Of a stretch of DNA of 64,000 nt, positions 11,414 to 24,787 are shown in pieces. This stretch comes from Pipra filicauda (lineage: Eukaryota > Chordata > Aves > Passeriformes > Pipridae): NCBI RefSeq assembly GCF_003945595.2, contig NW_024104406.1, forward strand, positions 558,001 through 622,000, written 5' to 3'. The stretch's first letter is position 1; the number at the start of each line of letters is the position of its first letter. The position numbers and the translations under genes were made by a program. The notes under the pieces were generated by a model that saw only the letters and a list, made by a program, of their open reading frames with translations, ran no database searches and was not told the origin of the DNA.

Positions 11414-14400
11414 GTACCCGCGGGCGTGCTGGGACACGGGGCTCCTTCTGCCTCTGTGGGGTCTGAGCTCTCTGCAGCGGTTGGAGAAGGGCTGGAGACT
11501 CTCCTGTGCCTTCTTGCCACACTGAAATGTTCAGCTTTTAAGGGATTTCAGGGAAAGATTGTTTTCTAAAGTCCCTGTTTTCAGAAGTCCCACACTTACT
11601 TCCACTGCGACATGATGCAAAGAGGGAATCTGCTGTTTCTTTGAGTATAAACATGTGGGGATTTCTGACTTTCTCAGGTTGAATCCCGTGTTTCAACTCC
11701 TGCTGAGTTTTCCCAAAGAAATTTGTGCTTAGTCCCTCACTCTCGGGATGCTTCAGCTGAGGGGCTTTTAATTGTCCCAATATTCAGAAAATTCCGATTG
11801 TCTTAACAATGGGCTCTTTTAGGAATTCTCCAACTCCCCAAAGGAAGATGACTTTATTTTGGAAGGTTTAGCAATGCCTGTTGTGCTGAAATGTTGAGAT
11901 ACTTTTATAAGAACAGAAGTCCAGCGCTGATGTCAAGCGTTGGTACCCTGAGTGTGTTCTGTTCCCAGTGACTGTTGCACAGAGCTGTGTCACCAGCTGC
12001 TCCAACACAAAGGTTTGAAAAGTCACTATGAGTAGGGCAGGAATGTGCATTGTGCATTCCCAAACTGGGGATGTAGGGACTGTGTTTTGTATGGGGTTTC
12101 CTAATTGTTTCCAGAGCTGTCTCCTCTGAATTCATCTTCCTGTTGGAATTCTGATTCAGTTGTTCCTGCCTGGAGAACTGCCGGAGGAGTTGCTGAATTT
12201 CCATCCTGGAGGCCTCCAGGGTTAGGCTGGGCAATGTCATGGTTGGCCTGACCTGGTGTTGGCAGCAGGTGGTGGCACCTTCAGGGATCCCTTCCAATGA
12301 ACAGTTCTGTTGCTTGTGACTGTGGCACTTCTCTACCTAAAAGGCTGAAATTTCTGTAGAATACCCCAGTTTTCCAACTGCAGCTCTCTTTTGAAATTGG
12401 AGTGTTCGCCAGGTTTGGAAATGCATCATGGTTGAAGTAGGAATTTGAGGCCTTTCCAAAGCAAAGCCCTTTCTCCTTCAACTAAGGATACAGGTTTTGA
12501 AGAACAGCACTTTGGGAAAAGGTACTTAATTGAATTATTGTAGTTTGGATTGCCTTTGTGTTTCTGCAGCCCTTCAAATGCTTAAGACTTCTCTGATTTT
12601 TGGCAATTGGAGATTACTTGATAAACTTCCATATTGCATTGATCTTTTGGATTCTTTTGGCTCTAGATATGGTTTACTTGCTTCTTTAATGCTTTGCTGA
12701 AGATGATTAAATAGAATTCTGTTAGGGCATACAAATGATGCTGTTTCTTTGCTTGGTCATGAATCTGAAAGTATCAATAGTGAAGTTTTGTGAAATCCCT
12801 CCCAGCAGGCTTTTTTTAAAAAGTGGGATTAAGCTGTTGAAGGGAAAGCTCCCTTAATCTTGATTGGCCCCATAATTGATTGTTTGGTCTGAGATGTATT
12901 TGAAAGAAGGATTTGAATTAATCTGTTCTTTATTCAGTTTATTCCCTTTTTAAATTGTTATCTGATATGTGCCTGACAGTGACCCCACTGCTCTACTTCC
13001 CAGTCTTTGAAATACACACAACACACACTTGGATTTACATCCATGGACGATGTTCTGCTTCTTAAATGTTCTACTTTTTCTTATATCAGGCTGTCACTGA
13101 GCAGGAGGGTACATTTCTGAGCTATACTGGTTAATAGCAGGTACTTTCAAACATAGGAATACAAGGGGAAAAAAACCCAGTTGATTTTTGGATGCAGTTT
13201 GCACTCACCTGGGAGCTGAAGTCCGTTTTGGGAGCCTGGAGCAATGATGGGCTGTGTCTGTGGTGAACGGTCCCAGCTCCTCTCCTCCTGTAAGGATTGG
13301 TGTATCCCTGTTCCTGGAGCAGGCAGAGCAGTTCCTGCTCACAGGGAACGTGGGCAGAGCCGTGGGATGATTCCTGTGTGGGCCCCAAACAGATGGTGAG
13401 ATCCAGGACTGCTCAAAGCTTGTCTGCCCCTGCCTTGGATGGCTCGGAGACGGGATTTCCCCCCGTTCTGTTCCTCAGATCCCTGGCAGCCTCCTCAGGC
13501 TGTACCTTGGAGCACGTGCGTGCCCTGAGCTCGGGGCTGTGAACATTCCTATGCTATTTTTAGTATTTTGAGCTGAAGAACAGCAAAACAACAACTCTCA
13601 GAAATGCCTGCGAGTATCACATCGGGCCCGAGTGAGACACAGCCACGTCTGGGTGTGATGAGACACAGAAGGTGCTTCAGAGAGCAGAAGCAGAGGAGGT
13701 GCAGAAGAGTCTGCCCTATTTAGGTGGCCAAAAATAATTTGAGGGCTTGTCTAGTTCTGGAGCTTTGCTGTCATCACACCTTCAAACACACATCTGAGTA
13801 GTGAGTGCAGCAGTTAGTGCAGTGTGAACAGTGGGAGTAACTAACTCAGCCCAAAGCTGTACCTTGTGGGTACAGCTCGTTTGCTCTGGTTCAGGGTAGA
13901 CACAGAGGGTGCAAACTGTAGTAACACACTGAGGAAATGTGTACTTGGCTTGTGCTTGTTCTTAAGGTGGAGGGAAAAAAGAAACAAATCCCTCTCCATC
14001 CCAACTCAGTGCAAAACTAACTCAGAGGATTCCCGTTTTCATAAGGATGGAAAACTGGTGGGGTGTAAAGCTTGAGGTACTTGTGTGCACATTAGCTGGT
14101 TGTTTTATTCCACTTAGGATGACTTTCTGCTGCAGTAATTTCATTTTCCAGCATGTAAAAGCACTTCCTCAGTAGCTCCCTGATGGAGCCAGGGGATCGC
14201 CCAAGGCTGGCTGGACAAACCCAAACCTGAACCTTTCTTCACTAAATCTCTGCCCACTGGTTCAAGTTCCAGTTTCAGGGCTGTAGCTTTGAGCTGAAAC
14301 AGTTTCCCAGGGAGTTGGAAGAGTGAGAATCCCAGAGGTGGGGATGTCTGGAAGAAATGGTAACAAGGCTGGGAGAGGCTCTGGCAGAGACTGTGGGTGG

Positions 14401-14525
14401 GGTGGTGATGGGATCCCGGGGAGATGCAGGAAAGGAATGGGAGGTTTCATTTGTGGTTTTCTTTGACTCGTTGGGTTTTGGTGTGGGCTTTTATTGGTGT
14501 TCTGTCGTGTCCAACACCTTTGCAG
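11414..14525 (+). other. NEO1: NEO1 intron 3
   Basis: A 3.1 kb intron with donor gtaccc and acceptor ending ccaacacctttgcag. A diverged retroposon-like patch lies near 12190-12305. Otherwise I see no repeat, exon or RNA gene in it. Confidence 0.9.
12190..12305 (+). mobile_element. Possible very old retroposon remnant
   Basis: Phrases such as ctccagggttaggctgggca and cagggatcccttccaatg faintly recall the end of CR1-like elements. The match is weak and could be coincidence. Confidence 0.25.
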
Positions 14526-14679
14526 AGCCCGAGGAGCCGCAGCCCCTGACGTTCCTGAGGCAGCCGTCGGCCCTGTCCAGGCTGAGCGGGCAGAGCGCCC
14601 TGTTCCCCTGCGTCGCCACGGGATTCCCAACTCCCTCCATCAGGTGGACAAGAAATGAGGAAGAGCTCCTCACAGAAGG
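14526..14679 (+). CDS. NEO1: Neogenin exon 4: first half of immunoglobulin domain 3
   Basis: Fifty complete codons with split codons at both ends. The previous exon's last base plus ag makes Glu, and the last two bases gg need one base from exon 5 (phase 2 intron). The donor is gg|gtgagt at 14680. From the Pro codon at 14528 the domain shows the first Ig cysteine at residue 28 (LFPCVATG), the core Trp at residue 40 (SIRWTRNEE), and the start of the C' strand. It corresponds to the mammalian FLKQPSPL to KNEEALDTE segment, with moderate divergence. Third positions are G or C in 41 of 50 codons. The second cysteine of this Ig domain lies 7 kb downstream in exon 5. Confidence 0.95.
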
Positions 14680-17600
14680 GTGAGTGGTGGCCGACATCCT
14701 TACCTTTATCTCACAGCAGGAATAGGGGTTTGGATTAGTGCCCACCTTCCTTCGTACCGAGTTTTAAACCAGAGGGGAAGAAGCCGGTTCCCAAGTGCTG
14801 GAGGGCTCCGACGGCAGTGCTGGGACAAGGGATGTAGTTCAGGAGATTTGTGGAACAGTCTCACAGTATTTTTTTTTTTTGCAGCCATCTGAAACCAAGA
14901 AATCTTACTTAAAGCAGGAAGGTTATTAAGAATGTATTACCTTTAGATTGCCACTGGAATAAAAGAAGCAATTAAGGGAATAAGGACTCTGCAGGAAAAC
15001 AAAGACAACTTTGTGTTGGTGTATTATGTGTGTGAAACCCTGCACTGACTTTCTGCAATGAAAATGTCCATTATGTGTCAAAATGTTCCACGGGAGTTTA
15101 AGAATAAGTGTTTAAAGCACAATTACATGATTTCTCATGAAAATAGAATATTAAAATGTTAGGCACGATTAAAAAAACAGTGTGGACTTTCAGAAATGCA
15201 TCCAGTGAAAACACATTGTCATTGCTGGTGTATTCACTCAAAATAATGTGGTGGAAAATCTATATGAAAAAAGCAGAACAAATCTTATCAAGACCATTTT
15301 TGTGCCTCTAATGAACGTACTTACCAGAACCAGGAGATTACAACCAGGCACTTGAATGTTCTCCGTGTCCCCCAAAGCCAGCGGGGAGATTAACGGAGCC
15401 CCAGGTTAATCATGGAACAAGGAGAGGGAAATTGTGGCGTGGCTGCCGCAGAAAGGCAGAGCAGGGCAGGAGTCTCTGCAGCAGCAGTGATATAATATAT
15501 CTCTTTTTTTGGCAACTCTTAAATTAAAAAGGTCCCGGGGCTCGTAATTTGAGCTGTCGTGGCTGGGGGGAGCGGGCGGCCCTGGGGTGACCGACAGCTC
15601 AGTGCCCTGAGAGCTGGTGCCGTGTCAGGCTGATGGCCCAGGATTTAGAGCCTTTCTCGTCATAAATGTAAGAAATCACTCGCCTTTGGAGGCTGCTGCA
15701 GGCTCCTGAGAGCTGCACAGCCCAGTGGGATGAAATGTCAGGATAAACGTGCCTGGTAAGAGCTTAATTTGTTTTTCTTGTGTGTAAAGCGGTGTCATGT
15801 CACACCTTATGAGTTTTTGCTGCCCCCCACCCCATCCTGCTCTGGGTTATGGCATGTTCAGTGCACAGGGAGGTTAAAGCTCACCTACCAGAGAGCTCTC
15901 CTTTTATTTTCTCCTGGGTTTTGGAAATACAGAGCCCAGATTTTCCAACCCTCACCTGAGTGCAGTGCTGGAACTCCCTTAAGAGCTCTTCTGTGAGGTT
16001 ACCTGTGATGACTCCTGAGGGCTGCACAGGGATTTTCAATTCTCAAAATTCAGAGTGAGAAATTGTTTTGGAGGGCTGAGGCATAACATGACTAAATATA
16101 CTTGATCTTTATATGCATACAATTTGAACCAGGTCTGACCTGATTTTCCAGAATATTAAGTGTTAGTTTTTTAGTATTATGGCCCTTTGTTACAAGAACA
16201 GGTTCCAATTGACTTTTTAATTCTTTTTTCTTCTTGCAACACTAAGCTTTTTTTTTTTTCGTTGTCAGTGAAATGTGTGCTCACCATAGACTTTACTTTT
16301 AAGGTGGATAAAGGAGGGAATTTCATCTTTTTCCCCTCTGTAGGAATAAGATGCCTTCATTGTTCCCTAAAGTGTGCCAAAGCTCCTAAGTCTGACACTG
16401 GTGACTGTGGCTTAACAGGAAGAGATTCAACCAGCAGAAAACAAAGAGTTCTTAAACTCCATTTACCCCAACAGCCATTGTATTATTTGTTTGAATAGAA
16501 TAACTGGAAAATCTCCAGAAATTAAGATTCTTTGTTGGAGTAAAGCCTGCAGTTACTGCTGCTAAATAGCTACCTTAGCTTGTTATGCATGGTCTGTTAA
16601 TGTAATTACAAATTAAATCACATTTAATTTGTACTGAAATCCTCTTTTGTGATAAAAGTACGACTTTTCTTAGCATGGCTTTTCTGTAGCCAAAGTAAAA
16701 ACTGATCCTTTTTATCTGGGCAGGTTTTAATGTACCTTCTCTCTGGGAAGAGCTCTGAAATGATGGGTTTTGTTTAGACATACACGCAGACCAGACATTA
16801 ACATACATATATGTAGGTATATACATAGATATTGACACATGTCTCTATGTAGGAAACAAAATTTGGATGTTTTGGGCAGGTATGTCCCTAATTTTGACCC
16901 CTCGTGAAATGATTTAACACACAACCTTATTTTGACTTTTGTCCTAACTGTGGTAATTAATCTAAAGGAAAATTAAATGTTTACCTTTCAGGCTGCATTG
17001 CTAAGGAGAATATGGGTAGGAGCTTGCATTTCTGGGAAAAACAGATTATTTTTAAGGGTTGGGAGTGGTGGGGCTTTGGAATTAACTACGTGTTATAAGA
17101 CCTGAAAAGAAGGGAAGGTGATTAAATGTGATGAATTATTTGTTGAAGACTGCAATAAGATTTATGTTAATGGATAAATGTGAGTAAACTTGAATGATGA
17201 CAGTCTTGGCAGTTGTTCTGACAGCCAGCCTGTAATGCAATATATTGTGAAATTAGTTTGCTGTGATAAAATATTTCCCAAATTAATTAGAGTGGAAGAG
17301 AAGGACGCTTTGAGTGCTGGGTGAGAAACTGAAGTGAACACAGTGCTCAGAGTTTCCATTGTAGTAAAGCTCTTAGAAGTTCAAGGAGTCCACTCAGAAC
17401 TTGCTGACTTGAAGATTTTAAAGAAATATAATTGCTGGACCACTGACTTTTTGGCTCTTCGTAAAGAAGTCCATCAAAGAGTATGAATGACCCAAGTTTC
17501 ACCTGGGACCTGGGGAAGTTGGGAGTGTTGGGAGGAAGGGTCTCAGTGCTCCCCCCAACCCTGTGCCCTGCTCAAGGTGTTGTTTTGGGCTACTCCTCTG

Positions 17601-20600
17601 AGACCTTCCTTGCTGTGTGCACAATTCCAGAGAGAAAATAGCACAGGGTGGAAAATCAGACCCAATAACAGGCACTGGGAAGGTGCTGGACTTGTGCTGG
17701 CAGCTTTCCATGGAACTGGCTCACCAGTCCAGCTGGTAACCTTGATAGATTGGAATTTTCTCAAAACTCCATTGATTGTAAGGAAAGGAAAAGGCCAAAC
17801 CCTGTTCCAGGTGGAGATTGAGCTCCAAATTCGAGCTTCAGAATCTGAAGGAAGCCCCTGGACTCGTGTCTGACCCCTGGCAGGGAGTGCTGGGCTCGTG
17901 GGTCTGTAATGCTGGTACATGAGTGGAGCCCTCCCCGTTATCCATGTGGTTCAGCAGTGGGAATATCCATCCTGCTTTTCCAGCTGGATTTCCTCCATAA
18001 ACTCGGAATGAGCAATATCTCTGCCAGGGATGTAGAGAATGCTGAGTGAGGTGGAAGGAAGGGATAGGGACATCTCTGTTTCTTGCCAAAATAGGAATTC
18101 ATGTAAATATTGGAATAAATCTTAGGTCCTTTATGCAGAACTTCCTGAAGTGGGATCTGCTGTAGTGTCAGTATTATCTGACACACGAGGCTGGGATGGA
18201 AATGGTCTCTACTGGTTAGAGCTTTTCAGACTTGAGCCAACTTTGAGCCTTCCTTAAAAATTTTAGAAAAACCCTTTCATAAAATTTAAATTTTGTTTAA
18301 ATATCTGGTCTGGGCAAGGATCCTGCTGTGGGAGGGTCTGTTCTTCAGCAAATGTAGAGTCACGTCGTGCTTTTGACAATTCTGAACTTGGAAAGTGAAG
18401 TTTCAGGTGGCTGCCAGGGGGGTTTCAGAGCTTGGGACACAGGCAAGAGTCTGAAATGTTTGGAAGAGGATCTGCTTTGAAAACTTGCCCATGTGTGGAT
18501 CAGGATGTGCTCCAACATCTCTGTGGTGTACCTTGATTTATACTGGGACACTTCTGTGGGGGGAAAGTGCAAATGCAGGTGCCACAAATTCTTTAAAAAG
18601 CTGCAGCAGGTGAGATGGTGCCCCTGAAATGAAACCATTGGAAGGGCTCGAGCTGTAACACTTTAACAAGGCTGTTGAAGTGGAGCAAACTCTGCAGCGG
18701 GTTGAGGCTCTTCAGTTCAGCAAAACTTCATGTCATTGAAAAAACCCTGCAGCAAATGGGGTTGTGCAGGTGATAATTCCCCACAGCGAGGAGGTGGCAC
18801 AGCTGAGCTCTCGTGTGCCACGTTCATTTTATGCTGCTGCCACCTCTACTTGTGTGATCACATCCATATTCCAGGTTTTTTTTTCCTCAGTGCTTCCCAG
18901 GAATGTGTGATATTTTAATTATTACACAATTACTGTTTGCAGGGCTCTCAGAGTGATTGGGACGAAGTGAATTACACTTGCCCAGCTCAGGAAAGGTTAA
19001 ACATAGCAGAGTAATTATGGAGATTTTTCTGGTAGTAGATTCCACAAAATAATCTAATTTACTGTCTAATTTTATCTGCTGTACTTTACCAAGACAGCAA
19101 ATAGATTATAAGATGTTTTGGGAATAGTAATTTAAAAGAGGGGGGGAAAAAGCCCAAACCTGAGGGTATAACTGGCAGTTTGACTACAGTAAATTAATAA
19201 AGGCTCACTGTATTTTGTGATAATGAAACACAAAAAGCCTGTGAGTGAGGCATCCAGAGCAGCTCAGTAATTGTGTATTAGGGGTATGTGAGTGAGGGAT
19301 GTATGGAATGCATGTGAAAGGCTGGAATTTGATTTTCCTCTTCCCTGACATCTGAATGATCAATCTTTGTTGTTTTTAATGACACTTCAAATTATGTTAT
19401 CACTTTTATATTAGGCTGATTCTTTGTCTCCAGTGCCTGAAATCTGATTTCTTCACTCTTTTGTGGAAATGCTTCATTGTCCTTACAAAATTAAGATGTT
19501 TTTACTTTATTGCAAAGGCAGTTTTCATTTAAGCCCAGGATTTGTCCACAGCTAATGCACACACAGGGAATCACCGAGGAGTTTGTTTTCTCCCATTGAA
19601 TTTGTAATGGATCACGTGTTGGTAGATTGGGCTCAACTCTGGGTTTTCTTGAGGAAAATAATCCCAGAGAATATGAACATGGCACACCATAGTGACGGCT
19701 GAGCACTGTATAACCCTGTTCCTTGCCAAAAGGAGAATCCATGGAAACACCACCGGGTCACAGGTGGTTTGTGAGATCCCCTCTGACAAACTTCTGTTGC
19801 CTAAGTGGCAACACCACTAATTTTTAATAGTTATAGCAATGTCTTAACTGCTGGTTCATAACCACAGGAGTCTGGTGCCTCACCATGGAGATGTTACTTT
19901 TCCAGAGGCTGGCAGTGGGAGAAGGAGCAGCCTAAGGCCCAGGTAGCTTTGGGATGGGTAACAGTGGTGGATATCCTGAAAAAGGCACTGATATCCTCAG
20001 AATCCTGTTATCCATGAGGTTATTCCAATAGCCTTTTACCATTCCTTTGGGACTTGACAGGCTCAGCTCCCTCCCTGCCTGTGTCCTGGCTGTCCCTGGC
20101 ACATCCAGCACATGTCCCTGTTGGCTTCAGTTCTCCCAGGTTTCATCCCAGCCCTCAGCACCTTCTTTGCTACTCACATTAATTCGCCAAAACTGACGAA
20201 CAAATAATCAAAGCAGGTGTTTTCCATGATAAAAGAAGGTAGAAAACTTCCTGTGTGGATGTGTCAAGGCCCAGGCTTGTCTCACTCCTGTGTTTTTCTT
20301 TAGGCCTGGTTTTAGTGCAGCCTCACCATGTCTGTTCCCACACACAGAAGCCTCAGTGACATTCTCAGCATCTGGGAAGCTCTTCATATGTTTTTTAAAC
20401 TCATATCTTCACTCAAATTCCCTGCACTTCTTCCAAACCAACCCTTTTGTGGTCCTCCTGTTACTCATGGGAATGGGATGGCTTTCCTTATGGAATACCT
20501 GGATAGGGACATCTCTGGATGCTTTTAAGACTGGTTCCTGTCACTTAATTCCAGTAATGGTTTTGTTTGCTCTGCTTTTAAATGCATTGAATCAGGCGTT

Positions 20601-21741
20601 TGATCAGCAGTTATGGAAGTATCATAAATCAATATTTATGTGGTAATTAGTGAGATGAGCCAAAATCTTTGTGTCCCGACAATTTCCTTTTCCAAGCAGG
20701 TGAGGATTGGTCCTACCAACATAATTCTAGGAATTTCAACGAGGTTGGTTTTTGCACGTTGACCACTCTCTGTAGGGACCAAAATTAATTGTGGTAATGT
20801 ATTTTTAGTTCCTATTTTGGCAGAATTCAATCCCTTCCTGCCCACAAGCTGTGGCTCAAGGATGCCAGGCAGGAGGCCCCAGGTAGGCTCTTCCAACTGG
20901 AATTAAGAAAGGTTCTGGGTCAGCATCCAGGCACGATTTGTGTCTTGGCTTGGGATCTTTTGGCATTTTGCACTTGGCATTTTACTGTGGAAACTTGGAG
21001 TGTTGAAGGATCTTGGAAGGCTTGAACAAATCTGTGGTGTGGTGTAAAGGACAGTGATGGTTGGATGTGGCTGGAGGCTGAGGGTGCTGCACTGAGATCA
21101 AATGCCACATTTATCTCCTACATTTAGCATCAAAAGCAGATGCTTATAAGGATTGAATGAGAAACTCTTCCCCCCCCCTTCACAAGTCAGAGGGGGAAGT
21201 TCTGTACAGACACTTTGTCACCTGATGAATTTGTATTTTGAATTGTTTTTTTTAACCTGTATCTTTTCTGCAATATTTCATCTTACAGAAATGCAATATT
21301 TCATCTTACAGAAATGGCTTTTCTTTTTGCAAAAATTCAATTACTGTACGTTGTCTAATGTGCATTACTGTTCCTTGTGCTGTAAAGTCTGTCATGTTAT
21401 ATTCACTCAGCTTTCAGCAATAAGTCATTCCAGCTGCATCTGCAAAATGCATTTTTTTTAATGATGTGGTTACGATACTTCATTTTTCTCCAGTCCTGGT
21501 CGCTCTTGACTAAATACCTCGGCTCACATTTAATTAACAACAACGGAAGCCGCAAGTGCAAAAAAGATGAGCTGCTCTTGTGGAATTGATGGGGTTGAAC
21601 TTCACTGGAAACGTGAAGCCGAGGTTGGAACTTGATGGTGTAATTAAAAATGCTGTCTGTGTCGTGGTTTTGTGTGCCTGGCACCCAGGAGTGCCCCGTG
21701 GAGGGGGTGTCCGTGGAGTCACGTGTGTGTCTGTGTCCCAG
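14680..21741 (+). other. NEO1: NEO1 intron 4, phase 2, splits Ig3
   Basis: A 7.1 kb intron with donor gtgagt and acceptor tgtgtctgtgtcccag. I see no clear CR1 copy in it. It holds a poly-T tract followed by an AG at 14868-14884 that resembles a splice acceptor, a GC-richer unique block near 15370-15620, a poly-T run at about 16248-16260, and a 23-base tandem duplication at 21269-21314. The rest is unremarkable unique sequence. Confidence 0.9.
21269..21314. repeat. Perfect 23-base tandem duplication
   Basis: The unit tgcaatatttcatcttacag plus aaa occurs twice head to tail with no mismatch (21269-21291 and 21292-21314). Each unit contains ttttacag-like sequence (catcttacag) that could weakly mimic a splice acceptor. 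The perfect identity suggests a recent local duplication. Confidence 0.97.
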
Positions 21742-21878
21742 GTCCGGGCGGTTCCAGCTGCTGGCCGGGGGCTCCCTGGAGATCCGGGACGTGGCCGAGG
21801 GGGACGCCGGGACCTTCACCTGCATCGCCGAGAGCGGCAACGACACCGCGGCGGCCCAGGCAGAGCTCACGGTGCAAG
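21742..21878 (+). CDS. NEO1: Neogenin exon 5: second half of immunoglobulin domain 3
   Basis: Forty-five complete codons. The first base completes the Gly codon begun in exon 4, and the last base starts a Val codon finished in exon 6. The donor is g|gtaggg at 21879. From the Ser codon at 21743 the sequence reads LLAGGSLEIRDVAEGDAG, then the second Ig cysteine at residue 27 in the TFTC strand, and NDT at residues 33-35, an N-glycosylation sequon at the position of NET in mammalian neogenin. It ends with the domain's last strand, AQAELTVQ. Of 45 third positions, 43 are G or C. Overlapping open frames in the other phases are shadows. Confidence 0.96.
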
Positions 21879-24642
21879 GTAGGGCAGAGACCTCGCTGCC
21901 AGGGACAGCACTTCTCCTGGAGACTTCCCACAGGAGTCCTGGGTTACAGACCCTGTTTTACCTGGGTAAAACCCCTGACAGGGTTTGGTGCCCCATGAAA
22001 AAATAAACAAAACCCAACCCACGATGAGGAACCGCCCTCCAGTCCTGTTGTAAATGTTGGTGTGTTACTCTGATTTGTTATTCAGACTGCTTACAATTCC
22101 ATAAATAGTCAAATATTGTATAACACAACTTGAACATGGTTCAAAGCTACTCTATATGCTTATATAATACCAAATGTCATGCACTTATTTAAAGGAGGAC
22201 AAAGGCCACAGCGTGGCTGATCACATCTGGAAGCTGACCTGTAGTACTACAATGTAGGTTGTCTTTGGAAAGGACATATATAATGTATTTTTGATAATCC
22301 TTAAATATAATCCTTGTTTTCAAGGAGTTTGACAGAAGATAAGAGCTGAGATATTTAGTAATGTGCTGGTTTATTGTGTGTATAACTGTTCTGCTTACTT
22401 TTGCAAGCTGTTCTTACCAGAAACAGCACTGAAATATTGATAATGCTGTCTTTAAAACATCTTACTTAAAAAAAAAAAATAAAGCAGACTTGGTAAGCAA
22501 AGAAAGTAGACTTGGTAAGGGATGGGGAAAAATACAGATGGAAGTTTGCCTTCTTGGCCTTTCTTACATTCTGTGAGGAAATTATTTTTATTAACTGGAT
22601 TTTAATAAGGGTTTAAAATTCTTCAGGTGGAGTTTCATGGCATGCACAAGGTTTTTGTGTGTGCAGGGTCCTTGTAAGAGCTTAACTGACTTGTTTTACC
22701 AGGACTCTGGTGCTACAGCATTGCTCTGAGGGGATAAATTGAATCACTGAACAACCATGAATAAAGGCTTACATATAGATAAAACCTCTGGGACCAAAAA
22801 GAAAACCAACAAATTCTGGTCATGCAGAAAAAACCCCACGTTTTCTTACCTTATATCTTGGCCAAAAAATAAGGATTTGGTGCTCTTAGAAGTACTCACA
22901 TGCTTGAGGCTTAAGAGCACTTGCTGATGGTTTCACACCCCATCATGGGCTGGGTTTAATTCAGTTCCAGCCTCTATATTTTACAGAATTGGCTTTGTGT
23001 TTTATGGGCAGTGGCAGCAATTAATAACATTAATGATACGATGCAATTAAGCAAGTCATGGATAAGAGTGAGATTATAGCCTCAGTGTAGGACATCCAGA
23101 CAGGTCACTGGGGGATGAAAGTGAGCTGGAGAGAGCTCTTTTGCTCCTTATCTGAGCTAATGTAAAGGATTTCCTCAGTTGGTTGTTAAGATTGAGAATA
23201 TGTTCTGCCAGTTCTTCTGTGCTGAGTTTTTGTTCCATACCTGACACTAGAAAGAAAATCCTTTAATGCTTAAGTGTTATAATATAGTAAAGATGCTACA
23301 GAATGCATTTTAGATAGTGGCATTTCTGATTTTACTTCTCAGTTGTAATCTTAATTCTCCTTTCCTTTGAGAGGTCACTGTGGGGAGTAATTGTATTTCT
23401 GCATTACTGTACTTTGGTGAAGGGTTGAATGGCTTGAGTAACTGTTATCTGATCACTGTATCATTTCCTTCTGGACTAGAGAAATTGTCATCTCTTATAC
23501 CTAATAACAGCATGATTTTGCTTAATTTAAGCTCCTTCTACCATTCTTGGAAATTAGTCTGGCAGAATTTCAGACGAGAAATCCATTTTTTGGGTACTAA
23601 TTCCCTTGTCTCTCCTATTTTTCTGCCTCTCTCCTTGAAGCCCCTGGGTTTTTTGTTGGGAGATTTCAGCAGCACATTTGGGGCTGTGCCAAGGCAGCCA
23701 ATCCATTCTCCCTTCTGTGAACATTTCAGTGGGACTCTGTGCTGAGGGCTGGGGAAGGTGCCATTGCTTGGCCGCGTTGGGGCAGTGAAAGTGAAAAGAA
23801 GGTCCTGGGGTGTCTCTTCCCTGAGATTTCCCAGCAGTGCCAGGGACAGATTGACTGAATTTTCCAGCCTGAAACAACTTGCTTTATGCAATTGTAAGGT
23901 TAAATTGTGCCAGAGTAAAAGGAATGCTCATTAAAGGTTACTGTGCTCCAAGAGCAGCTTTTCTCTGTCCTTTAGCAAGGATGTAAAACCCTGGAAGGCA
24001 ACACATGTCTCTGGTGTGGTCCCAACAAGCTGCCTTGGGCTGGTTGCTGGAATACTCATTCTTCCATGGCAGTGAGGATGGAATTCCTGACCGTCCCTAA
24101 AGGGTGGGGTACCCTTGGGGGTCTCACATGAGGCCTGTGCTGTGCTCAGCTGGCAGGAAATACCTGTGTTTTACTGTGATCCATGGGAGATGGCTGCAGA
24201 AAGCTTATTGCCAGCTGCATCCAGGTGTGTAAAGTCATCACCCTGGGAGTTCATGGGGTTCTTCTGTTAAATTTGGCACCATTTTCAATCTGGATAAATG
24301 GTACCTTGAACTAATGCAGTTAGATCCTGTTGGTGTCACTTAAAGATGCCATGTATTTCACACTGTCATCTGTTGAACCCCTGGGTCATAAATGAAAGGT
24401 GTGAGAGGAGCCCTCTATTGCCCTAATGTTGGGTTTTAAAAATTTGATTTGATTTCATTTCCCTACACACAGCAACAGAAGGACTGAATCAGAAAAATGA
24501 CTTTAACTTGGAAGGAGTACTGGACTAGAAAAGTACTAAAGGGTCCAGGAGAGGACTGTACCAATTTGTGTCCTCAGGCTCTTTATCTACCCTGTGGAGC
24601 TGGGAGGTGGAGTTAAGAGAATTCCCTTCACTTTGGAGGGAA

Positions 24643-24787
24643 GTTTTGGCTGCCCCATCCCTGGAAGTGTTCAAGGCCAGGTTGGAGCAACCTGGTCTAG
24701 TGGAAGATGTCCCTGCCTGTGGCAGGGGATGGGACAAGATGGGCTTTAAGGTCCCTCCAAGGCAAACCATTGTAGGATTCAGTGATT
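24643..24787 (+). mobile_element. CR1 LINE 3' end
   Basis: It begins near ggctgccccatccctggaag and contains tcaaggccaggttggagcaa, with a short internal deletion where younger copies read ttggatggggcttggagcaa. It continues through tctagtggaagatgtccctg and ends in ggtccctccaaggcaaacca and a decayed octamer tail. It lies in NEO1 orientation. Confidence 0.93.

Noticed and set aside
10860..11525. 221-codon + strand frame and long minus-strand frames (10987-11520, 11124-11522) over exon 3
   Set aside because: They are shadows produced by the very GC-rich exon 3, which has few stop codons in any frame. The neogenin frame has the domain matches and splice sites.
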